In this document: piece by piece, positions 8,376 to 16,422 of the stretch | Layout of the letters: each line of letters starts with the position of its first letter | Numbering within the stretch: position 1 is the stretch's first letter | NCBI RefSeq assembly: GCF_000196895.1 | Contig: NC_014297.1 | Coordinates: 1,246,119 to 1,310,118, forward strand | Direction of reading: 5' to 3' | From: Halalkalicoccus jeotgali B3 | Lineage (GTDB): Archaea > Halobacteriota > Halobacteria > Halobacteriales > Halalkalicoccaceae | DNA length: 64,000 nucleotides | Notes under the pieces: model-generated | What the model saw: only the letters and a program-made list of their open reading frames with translations | Told to the model about the DNA's origin: nothing | Databases searched by the model: none | Translations under genes and position numbers: made by a program

Positions 8376-8999
8376 ATGTTCCCCGAGACGATCGCGACGG
8401 ATCGCCTCAGACTCGAGCGACTGACTCGTGAGCTGGTCGATCCCCTCGAAGCCTACGAGCATTTCGCGAACGGCGACGACATCGAGGAGGAGACGCAGCA
8501 TATCTCGTGGAACCCCCACACCACCCCGAAGGAGACGTGGGACGTCCTCGGCGAGTTCGAGGAGCGGTGGGAACAGCGCGAGGACGCCATCTATGCTCTC
8601 TTCCCCCGTGAGGGCGAGGCGGGGACGGGCGAGTTCGCCGGAACAACTGGCTTGCACTTCGAGTGGGACAAGCACGCCGCGGACCTCGGCATCTGGCTGC
8701 GAAAGCCGTTCTGGGGGCGTGGGTACTCCGGCGAGCGCGCGGCCGCCCTGTTCGCCCTCGCGTTCTCACGGCTCGACCTCGAACTCGTCTCGGTAGCTCA
8801 TTTCTCCGGCAACGAGCAGTCGAAACGAGCCATCGAGAAGTACGTCGAGCGCTTCGGTGGGCGATACGAAGGCCGGCTGAGAAACCATCTCGTCGACGCC
8901 GACGGCGAAGTCCACGACGCGCACCGCTACAGCGTTTCACAAGAAGAGTGGTCCGATGCCGTCTCGGAGGAACGCACGGCCGTTTCCTTCGAAGGCTGA
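8376..8999 (+). CDS. GNAT acetyltransferase, RimJ/RimL type
   Basis: 207 residues from the ATG at 8376. It begins with the RimJ/RimL-like signature PETIATDRLRLERLT and holds the acetyl-CoA binding part as LGIWLRKPFWGRGYSGERAAAL, followed by a VSVAHFSGNEQSKRAIEK segment typical of the family. Such enzymes N-acetylate protein N-termini or small amines. An in-frame start at 8361 would add five residues. It ends two bases from the convergent amidohydrolase gene. Confidence 0.85.
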   Translation: MFPETIATDRLRLERLTRELVDPLEAYEHFANGDDIEEETQHISWNPHTTPKETWDVLGEFEERWEQREDAIYALFPREGEAGTGEFAGTTGLHFEWDKHAADLGIWLRKPFWGRGYSGERAAALFALAFSRLDLELVSVAHFSGNEQSKRAIEKYVERFGGRYEGRLRNHLVDADGEVHDAHRYSVSQEEWSDAVSEERTAVSFEG

Positions 9000-9001
9000 G
9001 C

Positions 9002-10177
9002 TTACTCCCCGTCCGGCAACTCGCCCGCGACGACCGCCCCACCTTTGAGAACCGCCGTCGGCTCGCGGAGCAACGAGACGTCCTCCAAGGGGTTGCCCTC
9101 GACCACGAGCAGGTCGGCGTATTTCCCGGGTTCGAGGACGCCCACGTCGAGGCCGACCACGTCAGCGGCGCTCGCAGTCATCGCCTCGATCGCTTCCGCC
9201 TCACTCATCCCGTGTTCGACCATAAAGGAGATCTCCGTGCTGTTGGTCCCGTGGTAGTTGAACGGGGTACCGACGTCGGTGCCGCCCGCGATGTTCACGC
9301 CCGCCTCGTAGGCTCGTTTGAACGACTCGATGTGGCGTTCGTAGACGTTACTGGTCTTCTGTGAGCTCTCCTCGGTCGCCTGCTCTGCGTTGCGTGCGAT
9401 CCGGTAGGGCGCCGAAAGGGTCGGCACGAGCGTCACGTCGTTGGTGACGAGCATGTCGATCGCCTCCTCGTCCATGAACGTGCCGTGCTCGACCGTGTCG
9501 ACGCCCGCCGCGGCCGCGGCCTTGATCCCCTCGGCACCGTGGGCGTGGGTCGCCACGTGGACCCCCCGCCGGTGGGCCTCGTCGATCAGCGCCTCCAGTT
9601 CCTCGCGGGTAAAGGCGAGCGTCTCGGGGTCGGTTCCGGGCGTCGTCACGCCGCCGGTCGCCATGAACTTGATGAAGCCCGCCCCCTGTTTGACCTGCTC
9701 GCGGACCGCCCGTCGACACTCGGTGGGCCCGTCGACCTCCCGACCGAGGTGGTGGCCGTGCCCGCCCGTAATCGTGATCGAGCGACAGTTCGCGAGGGTA
9801 CGGGGTCCGGGGACGTCCCCGCGGTCGATCGCGCGTTTGAGGACGACGTCGAGGTCGCGAGCGCCCATCGCGCGTACGCTCGTCACGCCCGATTCGAGGG
9901 TCGTCCGGGCGTTTTTCACCTCGCTCAGCGTGAGTTCGGCGTCGCTCTGCCCGACGACGTCTTCGACGGTCGCCTGCCCCGACAGGGAGAAGTGAACGTG
10001 GGCATCGACCAGGCCGGGCAGTATCGTGTGGCCCGACAGCGAGAGCACGGACTCCTCGCCCTGTGGCTCGGCGTCGCCGACCGCCTCGATCAACCCCGAC
10101 TCAGGGTCCATACGGATCGCTCCGTCCGCCGTGACTTCCTCGCGCCCGTCGAACAGGCGCGCGTCCCGCAGAATCAT
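9002..10177 (-). CDS. Amidohydrolase, prolidase-like (imidazolonepropionase-related) family
   Basis: 391 residues with the complete metal-dependent amidohydrolase motif set: HVH (H60, H62), carboxylated Lys in FIKFMATGG (K170), His in THAHG (H211, H213), EHG (H231), and Asp in GGTDVG (D301). A small beta-sandwich made of the N- and C-terminal ends flanks the TIM barrel. The Lys-containing binuclear type with GHGHH after the first strand resembles the Xaa-Pro/Xaa-Arg dipeptidase-like group of cytoplasmic enzymes. The substrate remains unknown. The protein starts at ATG 10177 just after a short gap from the zinc-ribbon membrane protein gene, which points the same way. Confidence 0.85.
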   Translation of the reverse strand: MILRDARLFDGREEVTADGAIRMDPESGLIEAVGDAEPQGEESVLSLSGHTILPGLVDAHVHFSLSGQATVEDVVGQSDAELTLSEVKNARTTLESGVTSVRAMGARDLDVVLKRAIDRGDVPGPRTLANCRSITITGGHGHHLGREVDGPTECRRAVREQVKQGAGFIKFMATGGVTTPGTDPETLAFTREELEALIDEAHRRGVHVATHAHGAEGIKAAAAAGVDTVEHGTFMDEEAIDMLVTNDVTLVPTLSAPYRIARNAEQATEESSQKTSNVYERHIESFKRAYEAGVNIAGGTDVGTPFNYHGTNSTEISFMVEHGMSEAEAIEAMTASAADVVGLDVGVLEPGKYADLLVVEGNPLEDVSLLREPTAVLKGGAVVAGELPDGE

Positions 10178-10232
10178 TACCGGTGTTTATCGGTGCGGGT
10201 GCTTGAATGGCACGAAGCGCGCGCCGAACCCG

Positions 10233-10625
10233 TCAGCGTTCGTGACCGTCGGTCACCGGGAGGTCCGACCCACACCACTCGCAAAAACCCACCTCGGCCG
10301 AGAGTTCGCGAGCACAGTGCGGACAGCGGCGGGACTCCCGGATCTCCTCGGCGAATCGTTCACGGCGTGCGATCAGGTAGGCGTCAACCACGCTCGCGGC
10401 GGCGGCGAGGGCTAGCGGAAACACCTCCCGGAAAGGTGCCGCCACGAGTGCGGCCGGACTCTCGAGCGCGCTCGCCGGAACGAACAGCGTCGACACCGCG
10501 GTGACGACGAGCAACCAGCCGAACGCGCGCTTCCAGCGCCGGAGGTAGATGTGCCCGAACCCGATCACCGGAACGGCGAGTGCGGCCGCGAGCCACGGCC
10601 GCTTTCGATTCGCTGGTCCGTCCAT
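10233..10625 (-). CDS. Membrane protein with C-terminal zinc ribbon
   Basis: 130 residues. Three hydrophobic segments (about 11-25, 34-52, 60-85) are followed by a cytoplasmic zinc ribbon, CPHC...CEWCGSDL (about 100-122). The basic N-terminus with a GFGHIYLRRWKRA loop resembles small TM2-like or zinc-ribbon proteins found widely in haloarchaea. No function is known. It lies upstream of, and in the same direction as, the amidohydrolase gene. Confidence 0.72.
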   Translation of the reverse strand: MDGPANRKRPWLAAALAVPVIGFGHIYLRRWKRAFGWLLVVTAVSTLFVPASALESPAALVAAPFREVFPLALAAAASVVDAYLIARRERFAEEIRESRRCPHCARELSAEVGFCEWCGSDLPVTDGHER

Positions 10626-10693
10626 GTCCTAACTGAACGGTCAGTCAGTAGTAAGGATTACGGAACCCGGGATTTCGTATCGTCGGCTCCGCT

Positions 10694-11182
10694 TTATTCG
10701 AGCGGACGGGCGATCATCTCGCCCCACGGCTCGAAGCCGTGGCGGTCGTAAAAGGCGCGCGCACGGGCGTTGGCGGGGTCGACGTCGAGGACAAGGCGTT
10801 CAAGCGGGAGGGTCTGCTCGCGTGCGAGCGCACACGCCGCCGCCATCAGGTCGTCGGCGACGCCGGTCCCCCGGTGTTCGGGGGCGACGTAGAGTTCGTT
10901 CACCACCGCAGCGTCCCAGATCATCGCCAGTCGCTCCGGGAGGACGAAGACGTAGCCAACGAGGCCGTCGTCCTCGGCGACGGTCAGACAGCGCGGATCG
11001 TCCGCGACACAGCGCCCGACCCATGCGAGATACCGCTCGCGGTACGCGTCGGTGAGTTTCGCCTCGTAGGTCGTTTCCTTCGTCTCGCCGCCGGTTTCCG
11101 CGCCGAGTCCGCGCTCGAAGGCTGCTTTGAGCGTCCACAGATCGTCGTCGTCCGTTCCGGGTTCGTACGGTCTGGTCTCCAT
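10694..11182 (-). CDS. GNAT acetyltransferase
   Basis: 162 residues with the GNAT fold. The acetyl-CoA motif A is VNELYVAPEHRGTGVADDLMAAA (about 91-113) and the end motif ARAFYDRHGFEPWGEMIARPLE. The substrate cannot be inferred. It stands alone between two genes of the same orientation, with its own short upstream gap. Confidence 0.87.
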   Translation of the reverse strand: METRPYEPGTDDDDLWTLKAAFERGLGAETGGETKETTYEAKLTDAYRERYLAWVGRCVADDPRCLTVAEDDGLVGYVFVLPERLAMIWDAAVVNELYVAPEHRGTGVADDLMAAACALAREQTLPLERLVLDVDPANARARAFYDRHGFEPWGEMIARPLE

Positions 11183-11218
11183 GGCTCGTCTTCGCGGGGC
11201 CCGCGTTTCGAGTTGTCG

Positions 11219-11860
11219 TTAGTCCTCGCTCAGATACTCGGCGGTGCGTGCGGTGGTGGTCGTCCGGAGGTCCTCGACGATCCGTCTCGTGATGGCCGCA
11301 CCGCTTGCGACCAATAGCACGAACTGTTCGCCGGTCAGGGCGACGGGGAATCGGCGCCCGTTGGCCCGGACCGTATCGAACCCGGTCCCGTAGTGGGTGT
11401 CGGCGGTCGTTCCGAGTTCGACGACGTTGAGGACGTCAACGGTGAACCCCCCGTCGTGCCAGAACACCAGGTCCCCCGTGATCATGTAATACCGGTCGTA
11501 CACCGGCCAGAAAGCGTTGATTCCGGAGCCGAACGAGTCGAGGACGATGTGTGCAAGCGTCATCGAGACGATGGCGACCCAACACACCTGAACGCCGTAA
11601 GTCCCCCAGCGACCGGACACGAACGAGCGCTCGCGCCAGTAGACATCCCAGATCAGAAGAACGGAGAGCATGATCGGAAACAACACCGAGTGCAACGCCG
11701 CCCGATGGGCGCCGGGGATCACGAACCCGACGAACACGTCGAGGTCGGGAACGGCCGCCGCCCCCATCACGACGAAGATGGCTCGCGTATCGAAGTGATC
11801 CGCGAGAAGCACCGCACCGATCAGTCCGCCCAGAGCGATGTGGACCGTCACAGGTGGCAT
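11219..11860 (-). CDS. Membrane-bound metal-dependent hydrolase (YdjM/DUF457-like)
   Basis: 213 residues from MPPVTVHIALGGL (ATG 11860). An ATG 15 bases upstream also exists, but a CTATATGAG element at 11882-11889 fits 22-30 bases ahead of the chosen start. Features of the family are the early His in VTVHIAL, PDLDVFVG after the second helix, HRAALHS (HxxxxH) and a later HIVLDSF. Together they form a predicted metal site inside a membrane protein with four to five helices. Members are linked to lipid or wall metabolism only by similarity. The last 90 residues are less conserved and end near a final helix. Confidence 0.75.
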   Translation of the reverse strand: MPPVTVHIALGGLIGAVLLADHFDTRAIFVVMGAAAVPDLDVFVGFVIPGAHRAALHSVLFPIMLSVLLIWDVYWRERSFVSGRWGTYGVQVCWVAIVSMTLAHIVLDSFGSGINAFWPVYDRYYMITGDLVFWHDGGFTVDVLNVVELGTTADTHYGTGFDTVRANGRRFPVALTGEQFVLLVASGAAITRRIVEDLRTTTTARTAEYLSED

Positions 11861-11880
11861 GATACCACGTACCATTCGTT

Positions 11881-11890
11881 CCTATATGAG
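11881..11890 (-). promoter_or_regulatory. TATA-like element that supports the start at 11860
   Basis: CTCATATAG on the minus strand lies 22-30 bases ahead of the ATG at 11860 but only about 7 bases ahead of the alternative ATG at 11875, which favours the shorter product. Confidence 0.45.
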
Positions 11891-12003
11891 TCTGTTCGCT
11901 ACCGAACGTCAGGAGAGTGCTCCGTATCGGTACCGACAGCTATGTGTGTGTTGTAGACGATCGTCGAAGCAATGTTCGTCACGAGCAATACCGGGGGCCG
12001 GTC

Positions 12004-12726
12004 GTGAGTTCCCGCTCGCCGCGGGAGGAACTCGCCGAGAAGGTCGCCGGGGAGATCACCCTCAGCGAGGATCCCGGAGCCACGTTGCGAAAGTGGCGCA
12101 GCGACTTTACGGTCTCCCAGACCGAACTCGCCGAGGAGCTCTCGATCTCCTCGTCGGTGATCAGCGACTACGAGAGCGGCCGTCGCGAGAGTCCGGGGAT
12201 CGCGGTCGTCCGGCGGATCGTCACCGCGTTGCTCGACATCGACGAGCGCCGAGGCGGCGGCCGGATCCGCCAGTACGCGCGCGTGATCTCGGCGGGCTTC
12301 GAGAGCGACATCGTTCAGGACCTCCGGGAGTACCCCACGACGATCCCGCTGGCGCGTTTCTACGACGCGATCGACGCCACCGAACTCGTATCGGGCAACT
12401 CGGATCGCATCAGCGGTCACACCGTAATCGACAGCATCGAGGCGATCACGAGGCTGTCGAGCGAGGAGTTCTACCGCCTCTACGGGCAAAGTACAAACCG
12501 CGCGCTGGTGTTTACCGGCGTCACGCGGGGCGAATCCCCGCTAGTGGCGATGCGCGTCGTGAACCCGACGCCGAACGCGGTCGTCCTCCACGGGCTTTCG
12601 GAGGACGACCTCTGGGAGCACGCTCCCGATCTCGCGCGGGTCGATGGGTTCTCGCTCGCGGTCTGTAATACGGACATCGAGACGACCCTCGAACGGCTGG
12701 GGGAGCTCCCTCAAGTGACGAGATAG
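12004..12726 (+). CDS. Helix-turn-helix (XRE-type) transcriptional regulator
   Basis: 240 residues from GTG 12004 (an in-frame ATG at 11917 would add 29 unrelated residues). A Cro/CI-type HTH covers about residues 27-75: LRKWRSDFTVSQTELAEELSISSSVISDYESGRR. The C-terminal 130 residues form an unnamed sensing or oligomerisation domain with the conserved archaeal pattern RALVFTGVTRGESPLVAMRVVNPTPNAVVLHG. This architecture is typical of archaeal XRE regulators found next to metabolic genes. The target is unknown. Its end overlaps the convergent acetyltransferase-like gene by 16 bases. Confidence 0.85.
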   Translation: MSSRSPREELAEKVAGEITLSEDPGATLRKWRSDFTVSQTELAEELSISSSVISDYESGRRESPGIAVVRRIVTALLDIDERRGGGRIRQYARVISAGFESDIVQDLREYPTTIPLARFYDAIDATELVSGNSDRISGHTVIDSIEAITRLSSEEFYRLYGQSTNRALVFTGVTRGESPLVAMRVVNPTPNAVVLHGLSEDDLWEHAPDLARVDGFSLAVCNTDIETTLERLGELPQVTR

Positions 12727-13580
12727 TACGGGTCGGCGAGGATCTTCGGCGTGAGTACCTGCCGGATATCGCGGGCGCGAAACGCGAAGACCTGCAAGCC
12801 GTTCAGATCGTAGCTATCGAGGACGCCCGCACGTTCGAGGTCCTCGCGGATCTTCGCCCGGTTCCACGTCATCGCCATCGTATACTCGTGCGAACGGTGG
12901 GTGATCGACTCACAACTCCCGTCCTCGCGACAGATCACTCCCTCGTACTCGACGATCTCGACGTAGGGCACGTTCAGGCGGTTTTCGAGGTAGTGGATGT
13001 GCGAGGAGCGAAGCCAGTCGGTTCCGACGTTCAGATACTGGACGTTCTCCCGATCCAGTTTGGCGAAACAGCCGTCGGCCGCCCAGGTGTCGTCCTGACG
13101 GCAGTCGTCGAACCGGTAGGGTCCCCGGACCAAAATCGAGTTCGTCGGGTCGTCGGTCCGGTACTCACAGTCCTCGAGAAACAGCCGCGAGAACGCCCCA
13201 AATCTCGGCATCGAGTGTCGTTTGTGGTAGATTCCCCCGTCGACCGACCGAAACGCGGGCGTGAATCCCGGGTTGAGTATCGACCCGAAGCGGTCGTCGA
13301 GTCGATTCAGGAGGAATACGTAGGGGTCCCGGTCGAACGCTCGGCTGATGTCGCGCAGACCGACGTGAACGAAGACGGCGTCGGTCCCCGCGTGCGAATC
13401 CAGCACGGACTCGAAGTCGGCTTCCGAGACGGTCCCGACGTCGTAGTTCCGTCGCTTTCGCCGGAGGGCCATCGAGGTCCGGTTGCGGAGTGCCCGACCG
13501 CGGTGGTAGCCCTCCGTCGCAGTCCGGAGCGTCGTGTCGATGCGCGAGTCCCCCCGTCGGTCCACCAGTGGTAGCTCCAT
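12711..13580 (-). CDS. Aminoglycoside N3-acetyltransferase-like protein (AAC(3) fold)
   Basis: 289 residues from ATG 13580. The order of conserved patches recalls the AAC(3)/YokD family: an early HVGLRDI strand, a middle TPAFRSVDGGIYHKRHSMPRFGAFSRLFL region (the family has a MPTFT...FR..G....P...G.....FR pattern), and a later strand-loop with DWLRSSHIHYLENRL resembling the H...E/H active-site segment. The family transfers acetyl from acetyl-CoA to an amine, but many members act on unknown substrates. The assignment rests on pattern order only. The gene sits alone beside an XRE regulator, converging with a 16-base overlap. Confidence 0.5.
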   Translation of the reverse strand: MELPLVDRRGDSRIDTTLRTATEGYHRGRALRNRTSMALRRKRRNYDVGTVSEADFESVLDSHAGTDAVFVHVGLRDISRAFDRDPYVFLLNRLDDRFGSILNPGFTPAFRSVDGGIYHKRHSMPRFGAFSRLFLEDCEYRTDDPTNSILVRGPYRFDDCRQDDTWAADGCFAKLDRENVQYLNVGTDWLRSSHIHYLENRLNVPYVEIVEYEGVICREDGSCESITHRSHEYTMAMTWNRAKIREDLERAGVLDSYDLNGLQVFAFRARDIRQVLTPKILADPYYLVT

Positions 13581-13607
13581 GTTCCCCCTCGTCAGTAGTG
13601 TTGTCAA

Positions 13608-13749
13608 TCCAACTAATCAATGTATCGCATATCACGATACGGATACGTACCGTCGGAGAAATGTTTCAGACCTGCTCGATTTGTTATAATGTTGAATACA
13701 TAAATCCTATTCAAATAGAGTAAAGTTACATACTAACTCATACTCGATA
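13608..13749. other. AT-rich promoter region between divergent genes
   Basis: About 140 AT-rich bases separate the start of the AAC(3)-like gene from the M14 peptidase gene. Several AT tracts, including one around 13690-13735, could serve as promoters for both sides. No repeat or small gene was recognised. Confidence 0.45.
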
Positions 13750-16410
13750 ATGAAGAGATCAGTTGCGGACGGCCGATTTTCTGACGTACCGGTCTCCCGG
13801 CGACGATTCGTCCAGTTGTCGGCCATGACAGCCGGCGCGCTCGCGTTACCGGGCAGCGCACACAGCGATCACACCTCCGAGAAGACGGGCGATCTCTACG
13901 AGTTCGTCAGGAACCACACCCCCGAGGAGTACCGTATCCCGACGCTGATCCGAATCGACGACGGGTCGGCATTCGAGGCGCTCTCCGCGCTCGACGGGAT
14001 CGAAGCCTACCGCGAGACCAGAGAGCCCGAACCCGCGGCCTACGGCCGACTCGACGGGGCGGCAGTCGCGACGGTCCTCGACGTCGGGGGCGTCTCGGAA
14101 CTCGAGTACGCGCCGGGGGCGAACCCGTTCTGGAAGCTCGGTGTGTTCCCCTCGAGGGTGTTTCCGGCCGTCGAGGACAGCGTCGGCTACATCGGCTTCG
14201 AGGAGTGTGAGGCCGGCCTTGCGGCGCTCGCGGAGGCCCACCCCGAGCGGCTCGCGCTCACCTCGGTCGGCGAGAGCCCCGGCCACCGGGACCTGTTCGA
14301 GGGCGATACGGACCCGAAGGACCTGTGGGTGGCCGAACTGACCAACGACGTCGGGAACGACTCTTCGTTCGAGGAGAAGGACAAGCTCGTCTACACCCTC
14401 TCGATCCACGGCGACGAGCGCGTCGGCGTCGAGGCCGGGAGCCGGTTCATCGAGCGGGTACTCGCGGGCGAGGAGCCGGCCGTCGAGGACCGCCTCGACG
14501 ACGCCGTACTCGTGTTCCTGTACGCGAACCCGGACGGGTGGGTCGCCCGGGAGCCTCGGTATCCGAGCCCGGACGACGGCTTCGAACGCGTGAGCGCGAC
14601 TGGGGTCGATCCGAATCGCCAGTACCCGACCGCGGGCCGGATCGACCCGGTCCACTACCCGGCGGACCCGGACGGGGCGGACCTCATCGACGACGCCCCC
14701 GGCGTCGACGGGGATATCCCCGAGCGCGTCGCCGAGCACGCACCCGACGCGCTCTCGATCGCCCGGCACATGCGTGGGTACGAGAACGTCGAACTGTTCT
14801 GTGACCTCCACGGGATGCACTGGTCCGAGCAGTTCGTCGTCTCGCTGGTCGCAAACGCCCAGTACGACCACCGTCGACTCGCGGAGATGGACCTGCTCAA
14901 CCGCGCGATCGGGGCGGAACTCGAAGCGGAGATCGGCTCGCTCGAGGAGAACCGCGAGGCGCTCTCGATCGGGGCCGAGCGCTACGATCCCGTCCGCGAG
15001 GAGGGTGGGGAGGTCCCCGACGCGGAGGCGATGGTGCCCGAGTCGCTGTACGACTTCGGAACGGTCTACGACACCCTCGGATACAGCACCACGGGCGCGT
15101 TGCTGGGCTGGGCGGCCCACCCCGAGGAGGCCGGCGGGCTCGGCGCGAAGTCGATCGCCCTCGAGATGGCCTTCTCGAACACGATCTCGCCGATGCGACT
15201 GGAGTACAGCCCCGAACTGCTCGACGTGCAGGTCGGTGCGTACCTCGGCGCGCTCCGGGCGGCCAGCCGCGAGGCCCCCGCCGACCGGGACCCGTCGATC
15301 TCGGGGGAGGGCTCGACCGCGGTCGTCACCACCGACGACCTCGCTCGGTCCTCGGACGCGCTCTCGTTCGTCGGCGCGCGCTCCGAGGAGACCCGTACCA
15401 CTGCGGAGATCGACCCGCGGGGCGACGAGACGGTCACGTTCGGCGTCTCGGCGCCGACCGACGAGATATCCCTTCGCCTCCGTGCCGACGGGACCGAACC
15501 GCTTCACGCGACGGTCTTCGGTCCCGACGGGGCAGAACGCCACGCCTTCGACGGCACGAGCACCACGTCGGGCCGGGACCCGAGTTGGACCGTCGCCGAC
15601 CCCGCCGTGGGCCAGTGGCGCGTGGCGATCTCGAACCCGCGGTCGGTCCGCGCCGAGGTCGCCGTGCTGGTCGATGCGGTCGTCTCGGATGCAAGCGCCG
15701 ACCCGCCGGACCCGCGGGACGTACTGGGGTACGAACAGCGCCTCTACGAGACGAACCCGCTGTCGTATTTCGAGTCCTACGCCGAGTTCGCCGAGGGAAG
15801 CGTCGAGTTCGTCTCGCCGGCGGAGGTCGCCTCGGGCGTCCTCACTGACGGCGACCGGCCGGTCTACGACGCCGTGGTCCTGATCCACGACTCGTTCGAA
15901 GCCCCGGAAGCGATCGACGAGTACGTCGAGGCCGGCGGCTCGCTCGTGCTCACCGATTCGGGTGTCGAGTTGCTCTGCGATCTGCACGCCGGGTCGCTCT
16001 CGGTGATCGGCTCCCGTGCGATCACCACCGGTCGGCGGGAGTTCGCCGCGCTCGACGAGTACCGGGCGAGTGAGCACCCCCTGCTGGCCGAGACCCGCGG
16101 GATCGAACGCGAACTCTGGACGCTCGCGCCGAAGGGCTACGCCATCGGGGAGGAAGCGCCGGTCACGTCCGTCGTTCCCGAGGTCTTCGAGGCCGCCGGG
16201 GGGTCGGTCGCCGCGACCATCGGCGGCGGCGTCGCCGTCGGCTCGATCGGAAACGTCCACGTGATCGGAAGCCTGCTGCCCCCGAGCAGTCAGGCCCACC
16301 TTCACCCGTTCGGTCTGCTCGATCACAGCGTCTCGATGCTCGGGCACACGATCCTCTCGAACGCGCTCGGCTACGCGGTCGGTCGGGGCGAGAACGAACC
16401 GCTGTTCTGA
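13750..16410 (+). CDS. Tat-exported M14 zinc carboxypeptidase, large
   Basis: 886 residues. The N-terminus has a twin-arginine signal: SRRRFVQ (16-22) followed by a hydrophobic stretch ending near GSAHS. The peptidase domain (about 145-505) has the M14 zinc site HGDE (H220, E223) and the later His in CDLHGMHW (H354). It also has substrate-binding DPNRQYP (about 289) and a candidate catalytic Glu in IALEMAFSN (about 472). It should cut C-terminal residues outside the cell. The remaining 380 residues contain a beta-rich, pre-peptidase-like region and a Rossmann-like part with YDAVVLIHDSFEAPEAIDEYVEAGGSLVLTD. No neighbour shares its strand closely, so it is probably monocistronic. Confidence 0.88.
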   Translation: MKRSVADGRFSDVPVSRRRFVQLSAMTAGALALPGSAHSDHTSEKTGDLYEFVRNHTPEEYRIPTLIRIDDGSAFEALSALDGIEAYRETREPEPAAYGRLDGAAVATVLDVGGVSELEYAPGANPFWKLGVFPSRVFPAVEDSVGYIGFEECEAGLAALAEAHPERLALTSVGESPGHRDLFEGDTDPKDLWVAELTNDVGNDSSFEEKDKLVYTLSIHGDERVGVEAGSRFIERVLAGEEPAVEDRLDDAVLVFLYANPDGWVAREPRYPSPDDGFERVSATGVDPNRQYPTAGRIDPVHYPADPDGADLIDDAPGVDGDIPERVAEHAPDALSIARHMRGYENVELFCDLHGMHWSEQFVVSLVANAQYDHRRLAEMDLLNRAIGAELEAEIGSLEENREALSIGAERYDPVREEGGEVPDAEAMVPESLYDFGTVYDTLGYSTTGALLGWAAHPEEAGGLGAKSIALEMAFSNTISPMRLEYSPELLDVQVGAYLGALRAASREAPADRDPSISGEGSTAVVTTDDLARSSDALSFVGARSEETRTTAEIDPRGDETVTFGVSAPTDEISLRLRADGTEPLHATVFGPDGAERHAFDGTSTTSGRDPSWTVADPAVGQWRVAISNPRSVRAEVAVLVDAVVSDASADPPDPRDVLGYEQRLYETNPLSYFESYAEFAEGSVEFVSPAEVASGVLTDGDRPVYDAVVLIHDSFEAPEAIDEYVEAGGSLVLTDSGVELLCDLHAGSLSVIGSRAITTGRREFAALDEYRASEHPLLAETRGIERELWTLAPKGYAIGEEAPVTSVVPEVFEAAGGSVAATIGGGVAVGSIGNVHVIGSLLPPSSQAHLHPFGLLDHSVSMLGHTILSNALGYAVGRGENEPLF

Positions 16411-16422
16411 GCGTCCGACGGT

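Noticed and set aside
13846-16347. An 833-codon open frame on the minus strand opposite the M14 peptidase gene
   Set aside because: It mirrors a GC-rich real gene codon by codon, has Arg/Val/Asp-repetitive composition and no known domain. Such antisense frames are expected at high GC.
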